Shown here one piece after another: positions 8,685-17,574 of a stretch of DNA of 64,000 bases; positions within the stretch are counted from its first letter, which is position 1; each line of letters begins with the position of its first letter. Below the pieces are notes generated by a model. The model was given only the letters and a program-made list of their open reading frames with translations, did not search any database and was not told where the DNA came from. Origin of the DNA: Streptomyces cacaoi (lineage in GTDB: Bacteria > Actinomycetota > Actinomycetes > Streptomycetales > Streptomycetaceae); the NCBI RefSeq assembly GCF_006539165.1, contig NZ_BJMM01000029.1, positions 1-64,000 of the forward strand, written 5' to 3'. The position numbers were made by a program, and so were the translations under genes.

Positions 8685-10411
8685 GCATCCTCAACGAACC
8701 CCAGGGTGCCGCCGCCACGGCCGAGGCAGCAGCACCGCCTGAACGCCGAAAGCAACCAGGCAACGTCGTGGTCAAGTGGCTGACGACCACCGACCACAAG
8801 ACGATCGGCACCCTCTACCTGGTCACGTCGTTCGTGTTCTTCTGCATCGGCGGCGTCATGGCGCTCTTCATGCGCGCCGAACTGGCCCGTCCCGGCACGC
8901 AGATCATGTCGAACGAGCAGTTCAACCAGGCGTTCACCATGCACGGCACGATCATGCTGCTGATGTTCGCCACCCCGCTCTTCAGCGGGTTCGCGAACTG
9001 GATCATGCCGCTCCAGATCGGCGCCCCCGACGTGGCGTTCCCCCGGCTGAACATGCTGGCGTACTGGCTGTACCTCTTCGGCTCGGTCATCGCCGTCGGA
9101 GGCTTCCTCACCCCGCAGGGCGCCGCCGACTTCGGCTGGTTCGCCTACTCGCCGCTGTCGGACGCCGTCCGCTCGCCGGGCGTCGGCGCCGACCTGTGGA
9201 TCATGGGTCTGGCCCTCTCGGGCTTCGGTACCATCCTCGGCTCGGTCAACTTCATCACCACCATCATCTGCATGCGCGCCCCCGGCATGACGATGTTCCG
9301 GATGCCGATCTTCACCTGGAACGTGCTGCTGACCGGTGTGCTGGTCCTGCTGGCCTTCCCGGTGCTCGCCGCCGCGCTGTTCGCCCTGGAGGCGGACCGT
9401 AAATTCGGGGCGCATGTATTCGACGCGGCCAATGGCGGCGCGTTGCTCTGGCAGCATTTGTTCTGGTTCTTCGGGCATCCAGAGGTCTACATCATCGCGT
9501 TGCCGTTCTTCGGCATCGTTTCCGAGGTCATCCCGGTCTTCAGCCGCAAGCCGATGTTCGGTTACATCGGTCTGATCGGCGCCACGATTTCCATCGCGGG
9601 TCTGTCGGTGACGGTCTGGGCGCACCACATGTACGTCACAGGCGGCGTGTTGTTGCCCTTCTTCTCCTTCATGACATTCCTGATCGCGGTGCCGACAGGT
9701 GTGAAGTTCTTCAACTGGATCGGCACGATGTGGAAGGGCTCGTTGTCGTTCGAGACACCGATGCTCTGGACGGTCGGGTTCCTGATCACCTTCCTCTTCG
9801 GTGGTCTCACCGGCGTCATCCTGGCCTCGCCGCCGATGGACTTCCACGTCTCCGATTCGTACTTCGTCGTGGCGCACTTCCACTACGTGGTCTTCGGCAC
9901 CGTCGTGTTCGCGATGTTCGCCGGATTCCATTTCTGGTGGCCCAAGTTCACCGGCAAGATGCTCGACGAGCGCCTCGGCAAGATCACCTTCTGGACGCTG
10001 TTCGTCGGCTTCCACGGCACGTTCCTCGTCCAGCACTGGCTGGGTGCCGAGGGCATGCCGCGCCGGTACGCCGACTACCTGGCGGCCGACGGGTTCACCG
10101 CGCTGAACACCATCTCGACGATCAGCTCGTTCCTGCTGGGTCTGTCTCTCCTGCCGTTCTTCTACAACGTCTGGAAGACCCACAAGTACGGCAAGAAGAT
10201 CGAGGTGGACGACCCGTGGGGCTACGGCCGTTCGCTGGAGTGGGCGACGTCCTGCCCGCCGCCGCGGCACAACTTCCTCACCCTGCCGCGGATCCGTTCC
10301 GAATCCCCGGCGTTCGACCTGCACCACCCGGAGATCTCCGCGCTGGACGAGCTGGAGAACGTCGACCACGGTGACAAGGCGCTGGCCGGCAGCAAGGAGG
10401 CCGGGAAGTGA
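8681..10411 (+). CDS. ctaD: Cytochrome c oxidase subunit I
   Basis: 576-residue catalytic subunit of the aa3 oxidase, reducing O2 at the haem a3-CuB centre with proton pumping. It has about 12 transmembrane helices. Haem and copper ligands are visible in TMHGTIM, in WQHLFWFFGHPEVYIIALP with the His-Tyr crosslink pair, in HHMYVTGG and in VVAHFHYVVFG. The GTG start overlaps the ctaC stop and the gene overlaps ctaF by four bases, so the three are one translationally coupled operon. Base composition dips near 9400-9700, with more A/T at third positions than neighbours. Confidence 0.98.
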   Translation: MSILNEPQGAAATAEAAAPPERRKQPGNVVVKWLTTTDHKTIGTLYLVTSFVFFCIGGVMALFMRAELARPGTQIMSNEQFNQAFTMHGTIMLLMFATPLFSGFANWIMPLQIGAPDVAFPRLNMLAYWLYLFGSVIAVGGFLTPQGAADFGWFAYSPLSDAVRSPGVGADLWIMGLALSGFGTILGSVNFITTIICMRAPGMTMFRMPIFTWNVLLTGVLVLLAFPVLAAALFALEADRKFGAHVFDAANGGALLWQHLFWFFGHPEVYIIALPFFGIVSEVIPVFSRKPMFGYIGLIGATISIAGLSVTVWAHHMYVTGGVLLPFFSFMTFLIAVPTGVKFFNWIGTMWKGSLSFETPMLWTVGFLITFLFGGLTGVILASPPMDFHVSDSYFVVAHFHYVVFGTVVFAMFAGFHFWWPKFTGKMLDERLGKITFWTLFVGFHGTFLVQHWLGAEGMPRRYADYLAADGFTALNTISTISSFLLGLSLLPFFYNVWKTHKYGKKIEVDDPWGYGRSLEWATSCPPPRHNFLTLPRIRSESPAFDLHHPEISALDELENVDHGDKALAGSKEAGK

Positions 10412-10806
10412 AGATCCAGGGCAAGATGTTCCTGTGGCTGTCGCTGTTCCTGCTGGCAGTCGCCATCACCTACGGCCTCTGGTCCAAGGAGCCCGTCGGC
10501 ACCACCGGCCTCTTCCTCGCCTTCGGCCTGTCGATCATGATCGGCTACTACCTGGCGTTCACCGCGCGCCGGGTGGACACCGGGGCGCAGGACAACAAGG
10601 AGGCCGACGTCGCGGACGACGCCGGTGAGCTGGGCTTCTTCAGCCCGCACAGCTGGCAGCCCCTCGCGCTGGGGCTCGGCGGGGCCTTCGCCTTCATGGG
10701 CGTCGCGCTCGGCTGGTGGCTCGTGTACGTCTCCGCTCCGCTGCTGATCATCGGCCTCTGCGGATGGGTGTTCGAGTACTACCACGGCGAGAACCGCACA
10801 CAGTGA
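10408..10806 (+). CDS. ctaF: Cytochrome c oxidase subunit IV (CtaF)
   Basis: 132-residue actinobacterial subunit IV with four predicted transmembrane helices, two before and two after a charged cytoplasmic linker at about 54-72. It stabilises the aa3 oxidase within the bc1-aa3 supercomplex. GTG start overlaps the ctaD stop. A strong terminator follows 40 bp after its stop. Confidence 0.95.
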   Translation: MKIQGKMFLWLSLFLLAVAITYGLWSKEPVGTTGLFLAFGLSIMIGYYLAFTARRVDTGAQDNKEADVADDAGELGFFSPHSWQPLALGLGGAFAFMGVALGWWLVYVSAPLLIIGLCGWVFEYYHGENRTQ

Positions 10807-10845
10807 CGCGTCGGTCCGCATAACCCGCGACCAGCGCAAAAGCAA

Positions 10846-10879
10846 GGGTCGGCCCCCGGGACACACCGGGGGCCGACCC
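10846..10879 (+). terminator. Terminator of ctaC-ctaD-ctaF
   Basis: Perfect 14-bp inverted repeat (10846-10859 with 10866-10879), 6-nt loop, followed by GTTTGT. It ends the oxidase operon. Confidence 0.88.
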
Positions 10880-10931
10880 GTTTGTACGCGCCCGGCGGGC
10901 CCGAATTGACGATTATTCATATTTTGGGGCC

Positions 10932-12260
10932 ATGAGTGACAGGCCGGACACTTTCCCCGCAGGGGGCTGCTCTGCCCCTGCTTCAGACCCCGTTTCCGCT
11001 TCCCTCCCCAGACCCCCAGCCGGAAGCCGCAAGCGGCGCTACGTCGTCACCTGCGCCTCGCTGCTCGCGCCCCTCACCGTCGGGCTCAGCGCGTGCAGCG
11101 GCAGCAGCGGCTCGGACCCCCTCGCCTCGGCGCCCTACGACGCCTCCGAGGCGGTGTCCGTGAACGCGCCGGCGGACAGCACCGACGTCGACCCCGAGAA
11201 GCCGCTGGAGGTCACGGCGGCCAGCGGCGAGGACACCCTCACGGACGTCTACGCGACGGACGCCGCCGGGCGGGTGCTCGCCGGTGAGCTGTCGGCGGAC
11301 AGCAAGCGCTGGCACAGCACGAGCCCGCTGGCCGCCGGTGTGCGCTACACCGTCCAGGTCAGCACGGAGAACGACGACGGCGCCCCGGGCCGCCGCACGG
11401 TCCGCTTCGAGACCAAGCCCCAGGGCAAGAAGCTCAAGGTCGATCTCGGCCCGGACAACGGCACCTACGGCGTCGGACAACCGCTGACGGCCGAGCTGAG
11501 CCACCGCGTCAAGGGCAAGCGCCAGCGCGAACTGGTCGAGCGCGCCCTGAAGGTCGAGTCCCACCCCCGGGTGGAGGGCTCCTGGCACTGGGTGGACAGC
11601 AAGGAGCTGCACTTCCGCCCCAAGAGCTACTGGCCCGCCCACGCGTCGATCACCCTGCGCTCCAAGCTCAAGGGCCTGAAGATCCGTGACGGGCTCTACG
11701 GCGGCGACTCCCCGGCGGTCCGGATGAAGACCGGCGACCGGATCGTGGCCACGGCCGATGCCTCGTCGCACCAGATGAAGGTCGAACGCAACGGCAAGGT
11801 CGTCCGCACGGTGCCCATCACCACCGGCAAGTCGGGCTACGAGACCCGCAACGGCATCAAGGTCATCCTCACCAAGGAACCCTTCGTACGGATGACGAGC
11901 GCCAGCATCGGCGCCTCCGACTTCTACGATCTGCCGGTCCACTGGGCCACCCGGCTGACCAACAGCGGTGAGTACGTGCACGGCGCGCCCTGGTCGGTCG
12001 GCTCCCAGGGCGTCTCCAACACCAGCCACGGCTGTACGGGCATGAGCAGCGCGAACGCCCGCTGGTTCTTCGACAACGTCCGGCAGGGCGACATCGTCCA
12101 GCACGTCAACACCACGGGCGAGAAGATGGCGCCCTTCGGCAACGGCTTCGGCGACTGGAACATGCCCTGGAAGGAGTGGCGCAAGGGGAGCGCCGTGCAC
12201 CAGGGCGAGCACGGCGGCTCGGGCCCCGCCGAGAGCGCACGGCTGCGCCCGCAGGTGTGA
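10932..12260 (+). CDS. L,D-transpeptidase lipoprotein (YkuD)
   Basis: 442 residues. An extended basic N-terminus (about 30-37) precedes a hydrophobic stretch ending in lipobox LSAC near residue 55, so the protein is probably lipid-anchored outside the membrane. Two Ig-like domains occupy about 75-260, and a YkuD catalytic domain about 270-395 has the active-site motif TSHGCTGMS (His/Cys). It should form 3-3 peptidoglycan cross-links, as Ldt enzymes of this actinobacterial architecture do. The short upstream gap contains TTGACG at 10906 in an A+T-rich patch, suggesting its own promoter. It is physically between the two halves of the respiratory cluster. Confidence 0.93.
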   Translation: MSDRPDTFPAGGCSAPASDPVSASLPRPPAGSRKRRYVVTCASLLAPLTVGLSACSGSSGSDPLASAPYDASEAVSVNAPADSTDVDPEKPLEVTAASGEDTLTDVYATDAAGRVLAGELSADSKRWHSTSPLAAGVRYTVQVSTENDDGAPGRRTVRFETKPQGKKLKVDLGPDNGTYGVGQPLTAELSHRVKGKRQRELVERALKVESHPRVEGSWHWVDSKELHFRPKSYWPAHASITLRSKLKGLKIRDGLYGGDSPAVRMKTGDRIVATADASSHQMKVERNGKVVRTVPITTGKSGYETRNGIKVILTKEPFVRMTSASIGASDFYDLPVHWATRLTNSGEYVHGAPWSVGSQGVSNTSHGCTGMSSANARWFFDNVRQGDIVQHVNTTGEKMAPFGNGFGDWNMPWKEWRKGSAVHQGEHGGSGPAESARLRPQV

Positions 12261-12324
12261 ACGCGCGGGCGGAGGCTTGACGGGGGCCGCCGGGGCGGGG
12301 CCGGGGACGGCGCCGCACAGCCGA

Positions 12325-12358
12325 ACGGGCCCGGGACGGCGATCCGTCCCGGGCCCGT
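12325..12358. terminator. Terminator between LDT and receiver genes
   Basis: Perfect 15-bp inverted repeat with CGAT loop (12325-12339 with 12344-12358), between two convergent genes. The rest of 12261-12528 shows no gene. Confidence 0.88.
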
Positions 12359-12528
12359 CGAAGGCGTCCCGGACCATGTGGCGGGCCAGGCGCCGGGCCG
12401 GTGTGCGGACCGGTCGGCCGAGGCGCTGTGCGCCCGTGTGCGCCCGTGGTGCGGCCCGTGCCGAGGGGAGGGCGGCGGAGGGGCCGCCGGGCGCCCCGGG
12501 GGCGCGGCCGGCGGTCCGCCGGGGTGTC

Positions 12529-12945
12529 TCAGGCCCGCGCGAGGTCTCCGCGGGCCCCGGCCCGGAGGCGCAGGACGTCCGCGAGGGCCTCCGCCAGGGC
12601 CACCGGGTCGACGGGGTGCGCCACCGCGGCCTCGGCCCGGCTCCAGGTGGCCAGCCAGGCGTCCTGCGGGCGGCCGATGAGCAGCACGACGGGCGGGCAC
12701 TCGTAGATCTCGTCCTTGATCTGGCGGCAGACGCCCATGCCGCCGGCCGGGGCGGTCTCCCCGTCGAGCACGCAGGCGTCCACGTGGCGCTCCTCCAGCG
12801 TCTTCAGCAGGACGGGGAGGGTGGCGCACTCCAGGTATTCCACGGCGGGGACGTCGGCGGCGGGCCGGCGGCCCCCGGCGAGCCGCACCTGCTCGCGTGT
12901 GGCGGCGTTGTCGCTGTAGACCAGCACGGTGGCGGTCGGCTGCAT
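12529..12945 (-). CDS. Degenerate response-regulator receiver protein
   Basis: 138 residues, one CheY-like domain and no output domain. Beta-1 ends LVYSDNAA, keeping only one acid of the usual pair. The phospho-acceptor position is Asp59 or nearby in ACVLDGETAP. The conserved Lys-Pro near the end is replaced by His-Pro (VAHPVDP), so phosphorylation may be lost. ATG start with GGAGG 5 bp upstream. It lies inside the cta/qcr region, divergent from ctaE, a position I recall as conserved in streptomycetes. A regulatory or assembly role for respiration is inference only. Confidence 0.8.
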   Translation of the reverse strand: MQPTATVLVYSDNAATREQVRLAGGRRPAADVPAVEYLECATLPVLLKTLEERHVDACVLDGETAPAGGMGVCRQIKDEIYECPPVVLLIGRPQDAWLATWSRAEAAVAHPVDPVALAEALADVLRLRAGARGDLARA

Positions 12946-13174
12946 CGTTCCTCCGCTTGTCTTCGGGTGAACCGCTGTGGTCGGGGTCGAGTGCTGTCGT
13001 GCCGTGGCCCGGCCACGGGCGTGCCGCTCGGGATGCTACTCCCTCCGACGCACCGTCAACACCGGGCGGCGGCGCCGGATACGGGCCCGTGCGGGCTCCG
13101 TATGAGCAGGGCACACGCTGCTGACACACCGAACGGGACCCCCCGAAGTGAGGCCGGGATAAGCGACCGACATA

Positions 13175-13792
13175 ATGTCGGTCGTGGCGACAGCAACAGC
13201 AGTAGAAACCGGGCACGCGCACCCGTCGGTCAACCGGCCGAACCTCACCAGCGTCGGAACCATCATTTGGCTGAGTTCCGAGCTGATGTTCTTCGCGGCC
13301 CTCTTCGCGATGTACTTCACCCTGCGGTCGGTGACAGGAGCCGAGTACTGGAAGGAGCACGCCGATGCGCTGAACCTTCCCTTCTCGGCGACGAACACCA
13401 CGATCCTGGTGCTCTCTTCCCTCACTTGTCAGCTCGGCGTGTTCGCTGCCGAGCGCGGTGACGTGAAGAAGCTCCGGGCCTGGTTCATCGTCACCTTCGT
13501 GATGGGTGCCATCTTTATCGGCGGCCAGGTCTTCGAGTACACGGAGCTGGTCAAGGAGGGCACGTCGTTGTCCTCCAGCCCGTACGGGTCGGTGTTCTAT
13601 CTGACCACCGGCTTCCACGGGCTCCATGTGACGGGCGGACTGATCGCATTCCTGTTCGTCCTGGGACGGACATATGCGGCCAAGCGGTTCACCCACCACC
13701 AGGCCACCGCAGCCATCGTCGTGTCCTACTACTGGCACTTCGTCGATGTCGTCTGGATCGGCCTCTTCGCCACGATCTACCTGATCAAGTAA
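13175..13792 (+). CDS. ctaE: Cytochrome c oxidase subunit III
   Basis: 205-residue integral membrane subunit with five predicted helices, the compact form lacking the first two helices of mitochondrial subunit III. Recognisable segments are WLSSELMFFAALFAMYF, TTGFHGLHVTGG and YYWHFVDVVW. It stabilises subunit I and proton uptake. ATG at 13175 is used; an in-frame GTG at 13184 is an alternative. Separated from ctaC-ctaD-ctaF by 2.4 kb but placed directly before qcrCAB, the usual actinobacterial arrangement. Confidence 0.97.
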   Translation: MSVVATATAVETGHAHPSVNRPNLTSVGTIIWLSSELMFFAALFAMYFTLRSVTGAEYWKEHADALNLPFSATNTTILVLSSLTCQLGVFAAERGDVKKLRAWFIVTFVMGAIFIGGQVFEYTELVKEGTSLSSSPYGSVFYLTTGFHGLHVTGGLIAFLFVLGRTYAAKRFTHHQATAAIVVSYYWHFVDVVWIGLFATIYLIK

Positions 13793-13884
13793 CGCGGTCA
13801 GGGCGCGGGCGGCTCCCGTCGTCCCGCGCGGCAGACGGAACACGTACAGCATCGACGCAGAAGATCCTGACACCGGGGTAATCC

Positions 13885-14697
13885 GTGAAAAAGCTCTCCG
13901 CACGACGGCGCCATCCGCTGGCGGCGCTCGTCGTTCTACTCTTCGCGCTGGCGGCCACCGGGGGGCTGTACACCGCGTTCGCTCCTGCCGAGAAGGCCAA
14001 GGCCGAGCAGGAGTCGAGTCAGTCCCTTGCCATCCAGGAGGGCAAGAAGCTCTACCAGGTCGGCTGCTCCAGCTGCCATGGGACCGGCGGCCAGGGGACC
14101 AGTGACGGTCCGAGCCTGGTCGGTGTCGGAGCCGCGGCGGTGGACTTCCAGGTAGGCACCGGCCGGATGCCCGCGCAGCAGCCGGGCGCCCAGGTGCCCC
14201 GGAAGAAGAAGATCTACAGCCAGGACGAGATCAACCAGCTCGCGGCGTACGTCGCCTCGCTGGGCAGCGGCCCGAGCCAGCCCACCAAGAAGCAGTACGA
14301 CCCGAGCGGCTCCGACGTGGCCCGCGGTGGTGAGCTTTTCCGTACGAACTGCGCCCAGTGCCACAACTTCACCGGTGAAGGCGGCGCGCTCACGCACGGG
14401 AAGTTCGCTCCCGACCTCGGCGACGTCGACCCGAAGCACATCTACGAGGCCATGCAGACCGGCCCCCAGAACATGCCGTCCTTCACCGACGGGGCGCTGC
14501 CCGAGAAGGACAAGAAGGACATCGTCGCCTACGTGAAGCAGGTGAACAGCGACAAGTCCGAGAGCCCCGGTGGGTTCAAGCTCGGCGGCTTCGGCCCCGT
14601 CAGCGAGGGCATGTTCGCCTGGATCTTCGGCCTCGGCGCGATGATCGGCGTCGCTGTCTGGGTCGCCGCTCGGACCGCAAAGGCCAAGAAGTCATGA
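13885..14697 (+). CDS. qcrC: Dihaem cytochrome c subunit of bc1 complex
   Basis: 270 residues. An N-terminal signal anchor (about 10-32) and a C-terminal transmembrane helix (about 240-262) flank two cytochrome c domains with CSSCH near residue 57 and CAQCH near residue 156. In actinobacteria this fused dihaem cytochrome replaces soluble cytochrome c and passes electrons from QcrA/QcrB straight to CtaC. GTG start; stop overlaps the qcrA ATG (ATGA). Confidence 0.97.
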   Translation: MKKLSARRRHPLAALVVLLFALAATGGLYTAFAPAEKAKAEQESSQSLAIQEGKKLYQVGCSSCHGTGGQGTSDGPSLVGVGAAAVDFQVGTGRMPAQQPGAQVPRKKKIYSQDEINQLAAYVASLGSGPSQPTKKQYDPSGSDVARGGELFRTNCAQCHNFTGEGGALTHGKFAPDLGDVDPKHIYEAMQTGPQNMPSFTDGALPEKDKKDIVAYVKQVNSDKSESPGGFKLGGFGPVSEGMFAWIFGLGAMIGVAVWVAARTAKAKKS

Positions 14698-15761
14698 GTA
14701 GCGAGACTGGACCAGACGAGAACGTGTCAGACGAGAACCTGCCCAGTGAGCAGGAGAAGGCACATGGCGAGGTGACGGGGCAGGACAACCCGTTCGCCGA
14801 CCCCGGGGTGCCCCCCCATGAGCACCGCATCCAGGACATCGACGAGCGGGCCGCCAAGCGCAGCGAGCGCACCGTGGCGTTCCTGTTCACGCTGTCCATG
14901 CTGGCCACGGTGGGCTTCATCGCCTCCTACGTGGCCTTCCCGGTCGACAAGATCATCTATGTCTGGCCGCTCGGGCACGTCAGCGCGCTGAACCTGTCGC
15001 TCGGCCTCACGCTGGGCGTCGCCCTGTTCTGCATCGGCGCCGGCGCCGTCCACTGGGCGCGCACGCTGATGTCGGACGAGGAGATGGTCGACGAGCGGCA
15101 CCCGGTCGCCGCCGAGCCGGCGGTCCGCGAGAAGGTCATCTCGGACTTCAAGCAGGGTGCCAAGGAGTCGGCCCTCGGCCGCCGCAAGCTGATCCGCAAC
15201 ACGATGTTCGGAGCCGTGGCCCTGGTGCCGCTCTCCGGCGTCGTCCTGCTGCGCGACCTCGGTCCGCTGCCGGAGGACAAGCTACGGCACACGGCCTGGT
15301 CCAAGGGCAAGCTGCTGGTCAACGAGAACACCAACCAGCCGCTGCGTCCCGAGGACATCGCCGTCGGGTCCCTGGCCTTCGCCCGGCCCGAGGGGCTGGA
15401 CCACGAGGACGAGGACTTCAACAACGAGATCGCCAAGGCTGCCCTGATGCTCGTCCGGCTGGAGCCGAAGGACATCAAGGACAAGCGCGAGCTGGACTGG
15501 TCGCACGAGGGCATCGTCGCGTTCTCGAAGATCTGCACCCACGTCGGCTGCCCCGTCAGCCTCTACGAGCAGCAGACGCATCACGTGCTGTGCCCGTGCC
15601 ACCAGTCGACGTTCGACCTGTCGGACGGTGCGCGCGTGCTCTTCGGCCCCGCCGGCCACCCGCTGCCGCAGCTCAACATCAGCGTCAACAAGGACGGTTA
15701 CCTCGAAGCGCTGGGCGACTTCGAGGAGCCCGTCGGTCCGGCCTTCTGGGAGCGCGGATGA
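14694..15761 (+). CDS. qcrA: Rieske iron-sulfur subunit of bc1 complex
   Basis: 355 residues with a hydrophilic acidic N-terminus, three transmembrane helices (about 60-82, 98-120 and 165-190) and an extracytoplasmic Rieske domain. [2Fe-2S] ligands are Cys281/His283 (CTHVGC) and Cys300/His303 (CPCHQS), with Cys286 and Cys302 as the disulfide. The three-helix anchor is characteristic of actinobacterial QcrA. Overlaps both qcrC and qcrB by ATGA. Confidence 0.97.
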   Translation: MSSETGPDENVSDENLPSEQEKAHGEVTGQDNPFADPGVPPHEHRIQDIDERAAKRSERTVAFLFTLSMLATVGFIASYVAFPVDKIIYVWPLGHVSALNLSLGLTLGVALFCIGAGAVHWARTLMSDEEMVDERHPVAAEPAVREKVISDFKQGAKESALGRRKLIRNTMFGAVALVPLSGVVLLRDLGPLPEDKLRHTAWSKGKLLVNENTNQPLRPEDIAVGSLAFARPEGLDHEDEDFNNEIAKAALMLVRLEPKDIKDKRELDWSHEGIVAFSKICTHVGCPVSLYEQQTHHVLCPCHQSTFDLSDGARVLFGPAGHPLPQLNISVNKDGYLEALGDFEEPVGPAFWERG

Positions 15762-17410
15762 GTACTGCAACCGAGACCCCGGGCAGCGCGGCTGCCGCGG
15801 GCAAGAAGAAGGCGCCCGCCGGGGAGCGGGTCGCCGACTGGGCCGACGGACGGCTGGGGATCTACAGCCTCGCCAAGGCCAACATGCGCAAGATCTTCCC
15901 GGACCACTGGTCCTTCATGCTGGGTGAGGTCGCGCTCTACAGCTTCATCATCATCATCCTGACCGGTGTCTATCTGACGCTGTTCTTCCACCCCTCGATG
16001 GGGGAGATCGAGTACCACGGCGCCTACACGCCGATGCACGGTGTGCGGATGTCCGAGGCGTACGCCTCGACGCTGGACATCAGCTTCGACGTGCGCGGTG
16101 GTCTGCTCGTGCGGCAGATCCACCACTGGGCGGCGCTGATCTTCCTCGCGGCGATGTTCGTGCACATGATGCGCGTCTTCTTCACCGGCGCGTTCCGCAA
16201 GCCGCGCGAGGTCAACTGGGTCTTCGGCTTCCTGCTGTTCGTCCTGGGCATGTTCACCGGCTTCACCGGTTACTCGCTGCCGGACGACCTGCTGTCGGGT
16301 ACCGGTATCCGGTTCATGGAGGGCGCGATCCTGTCGGTGCCGATCGTCGGCACCTACATCTCGATGTTCCTGTTCGGTGGGGAGTTCCCCGGCCACGACT
16401 TCATCGGCCGGTTCTACTCCGCGCACATCCTGCTGCTGCCGGGCATCATGCTCGGCCTGCTGGTGGCCCACCTGATCCTGGTCTTCTACCACAAGCACAC
16501 GCAGTTCGCGGGGCCCGGACGGACCAACAAGAACGTCGTCGGCATGCCGCTGCTGCCGGTCTACATGGCGAAGGCGGGAGGCTTCTTCTTCCTGGTCTTC
16601 GGTGTGATCGCGGCCGTCTCCGCGATGTTCACGATCAACCCGATCTGGAACATCGGCCCGTACCGGCCCGACCAGGTGTCGACCAACGCGCAGCCCGACT
16701 GGTACATGGGCTTCTCCGAGGGCCTGATCCGGGTGATGCCCGGCTGGGAGATCAACCTGTGGGGGCACACGCTGGTGCTCGGCGTGGCCATCCCGCTGAT
16801 CGTCATCTTCCCGCTGGTGCTGGTCTCGATCGCGATGTACCCGTTCATCGAGTCGTGGGTGACGGGCGACAAGCGCGAGCACCACATCGCGGACCGGCCG
16901 CGCAACGCGCCCACCAGGACCGGTGTCGGCGCCGCCTGGATCGCCTGGTACTTCGTGCTCCTCGTGGGCGGCGGCAACGACCTGTGGGCCACGCACTTCC
17001 ATCTGTCGATCAACGCGATCACGTGGTTCGTGCGCATCGCCTTCTTCGTCGTACCGGTGATCGTCTTCATCATCACCAAGCGGATCTGCCTCGGCCTCCA
17101 GCGCCGGGACCGCGACAAGGTGCTGCACGGCCGGGAGACCGGCACCATCAAGCGGCTGCCGCACGGTGAGTTCGTCGAGATCCACGAGCCGCTCTCCCAG
17201 GAGCAGCTGCACACGCTCACGGCGCACGAGCAGTACAAGCCGGTGGAGCTGGGCGAGGAGACCGACGAGAACGGTGTCCAGCGCAAGATCACGCGCTCGC
17301 AGAAGATGCGGGCCAAGCTCTCGAAGGGCTACTTCAGCGAGAACGGGCAGATCCCCAAGCCCACCGCCGAGGAGTACCGCGAGATCGAGAGCGGCCACGG
17401 CCACCACTGA
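15758..17410 (+). CDS. qcrB: Cytochrome b subunit of bc1 complex
   Basis: 550-residue quinol-oxidising subunit with eight or more transmembrane helices and two b haems. His pairs are visible in RQIHHWAALIFLAAMFVHMMRV split over helix B, and in the helix D region FYSAHILLLPGIM...HLILVFYHKH. The Qo-site PEW-like loop appears as QPDWYMGF, and a soluble C-terminal tail of about 120 residues is present, as in other actinobacteria. ATG at 15758 overlaps the qcrA stop; the longer open frame starting inside qcrA is rejected. Target site of bc1 inhibitors in related organisms. Confidence 0.97.
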   Translation: MSTATETPGSAAAAGKKKAPAGERVADWADGRLGIYSLAKANMRKIFPDHWSFMLGEVALYSFIIIILTGVYLTLFFHPSMGEIEYHGAYTPMHGVRMSEAYASTLDISFDVRGGLLVRQIHHWAALIFLAAMFVHMMRVFFTGAFRKPREVNWVFGFLLFVLGMFTGFTGYSLPDDLLSGTGIRFMEGAILSVPIVGTYISMFLFGGEFPGHDFIGRFYSAHILLLPGIMLGLLVAHLILVFYHKHTQFAGPGRTNKNVVGMPLLPVYMAKAGGFFFLVFGVIAAVSAMFTINPIWNIGPYRPDQVSTNAQPDWYMGFSEGLIRVMPGWEINLWGHTLVLGVAIPLIVIFPLVLVSIAMYPFIESWVTGDKREHHIADRPRNAPTRTGVGAAWIAWYFVLLVGGGNDLWATHFHLSINAITWFVRIAFFVVPVIVFIITKRICLGLQRRDRDKVLHGRETGTIKRLPHGEFVEIHEPLSQEQLHTLTAHEQYKPVELGEETDENGVQRKITRSQKMRAKLSKGYFSENGQIPKPTAEEYREIESGHGHH

Positions 17411-17450
17411 CCGGAGGTATCGCAGCTGGACAGCTGAATCGCCACGCAAC

Positions 17451-17482
17451 GAAGGGCCCGCGGAACAGTCCGCGGGCCCTTC
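17451..17482 (+). terminator. Terminator of ctaE-qcrCAB
   Basis: 14-bp perfect stem (17451-17464 with 17469-17482) with ACAG loop, 40 bp after the qcrB stop. Confidence 0.88.
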
Positions 17483-17574
17483 CGCGTGCTGCGGGGCGAT
17501 GGGCCGGACGGCCGGGCCGTCGCGCTCGATAGGGTGGGGCGATCGATTCGGACGACTGCCAGGAAGTGGTTCCC

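Noticed and set aside
8621..10369. 582-codon leftward open frame
   Set aside because: Antisense to ctaD, with His/Arg/Glu-rich low-complexity translation only.
12325..12358. Perfect inverted repeat as a possible insertion-sequence end
   Set aside because: No transposase, no target duplication; position between convergent genes fits a terminator.
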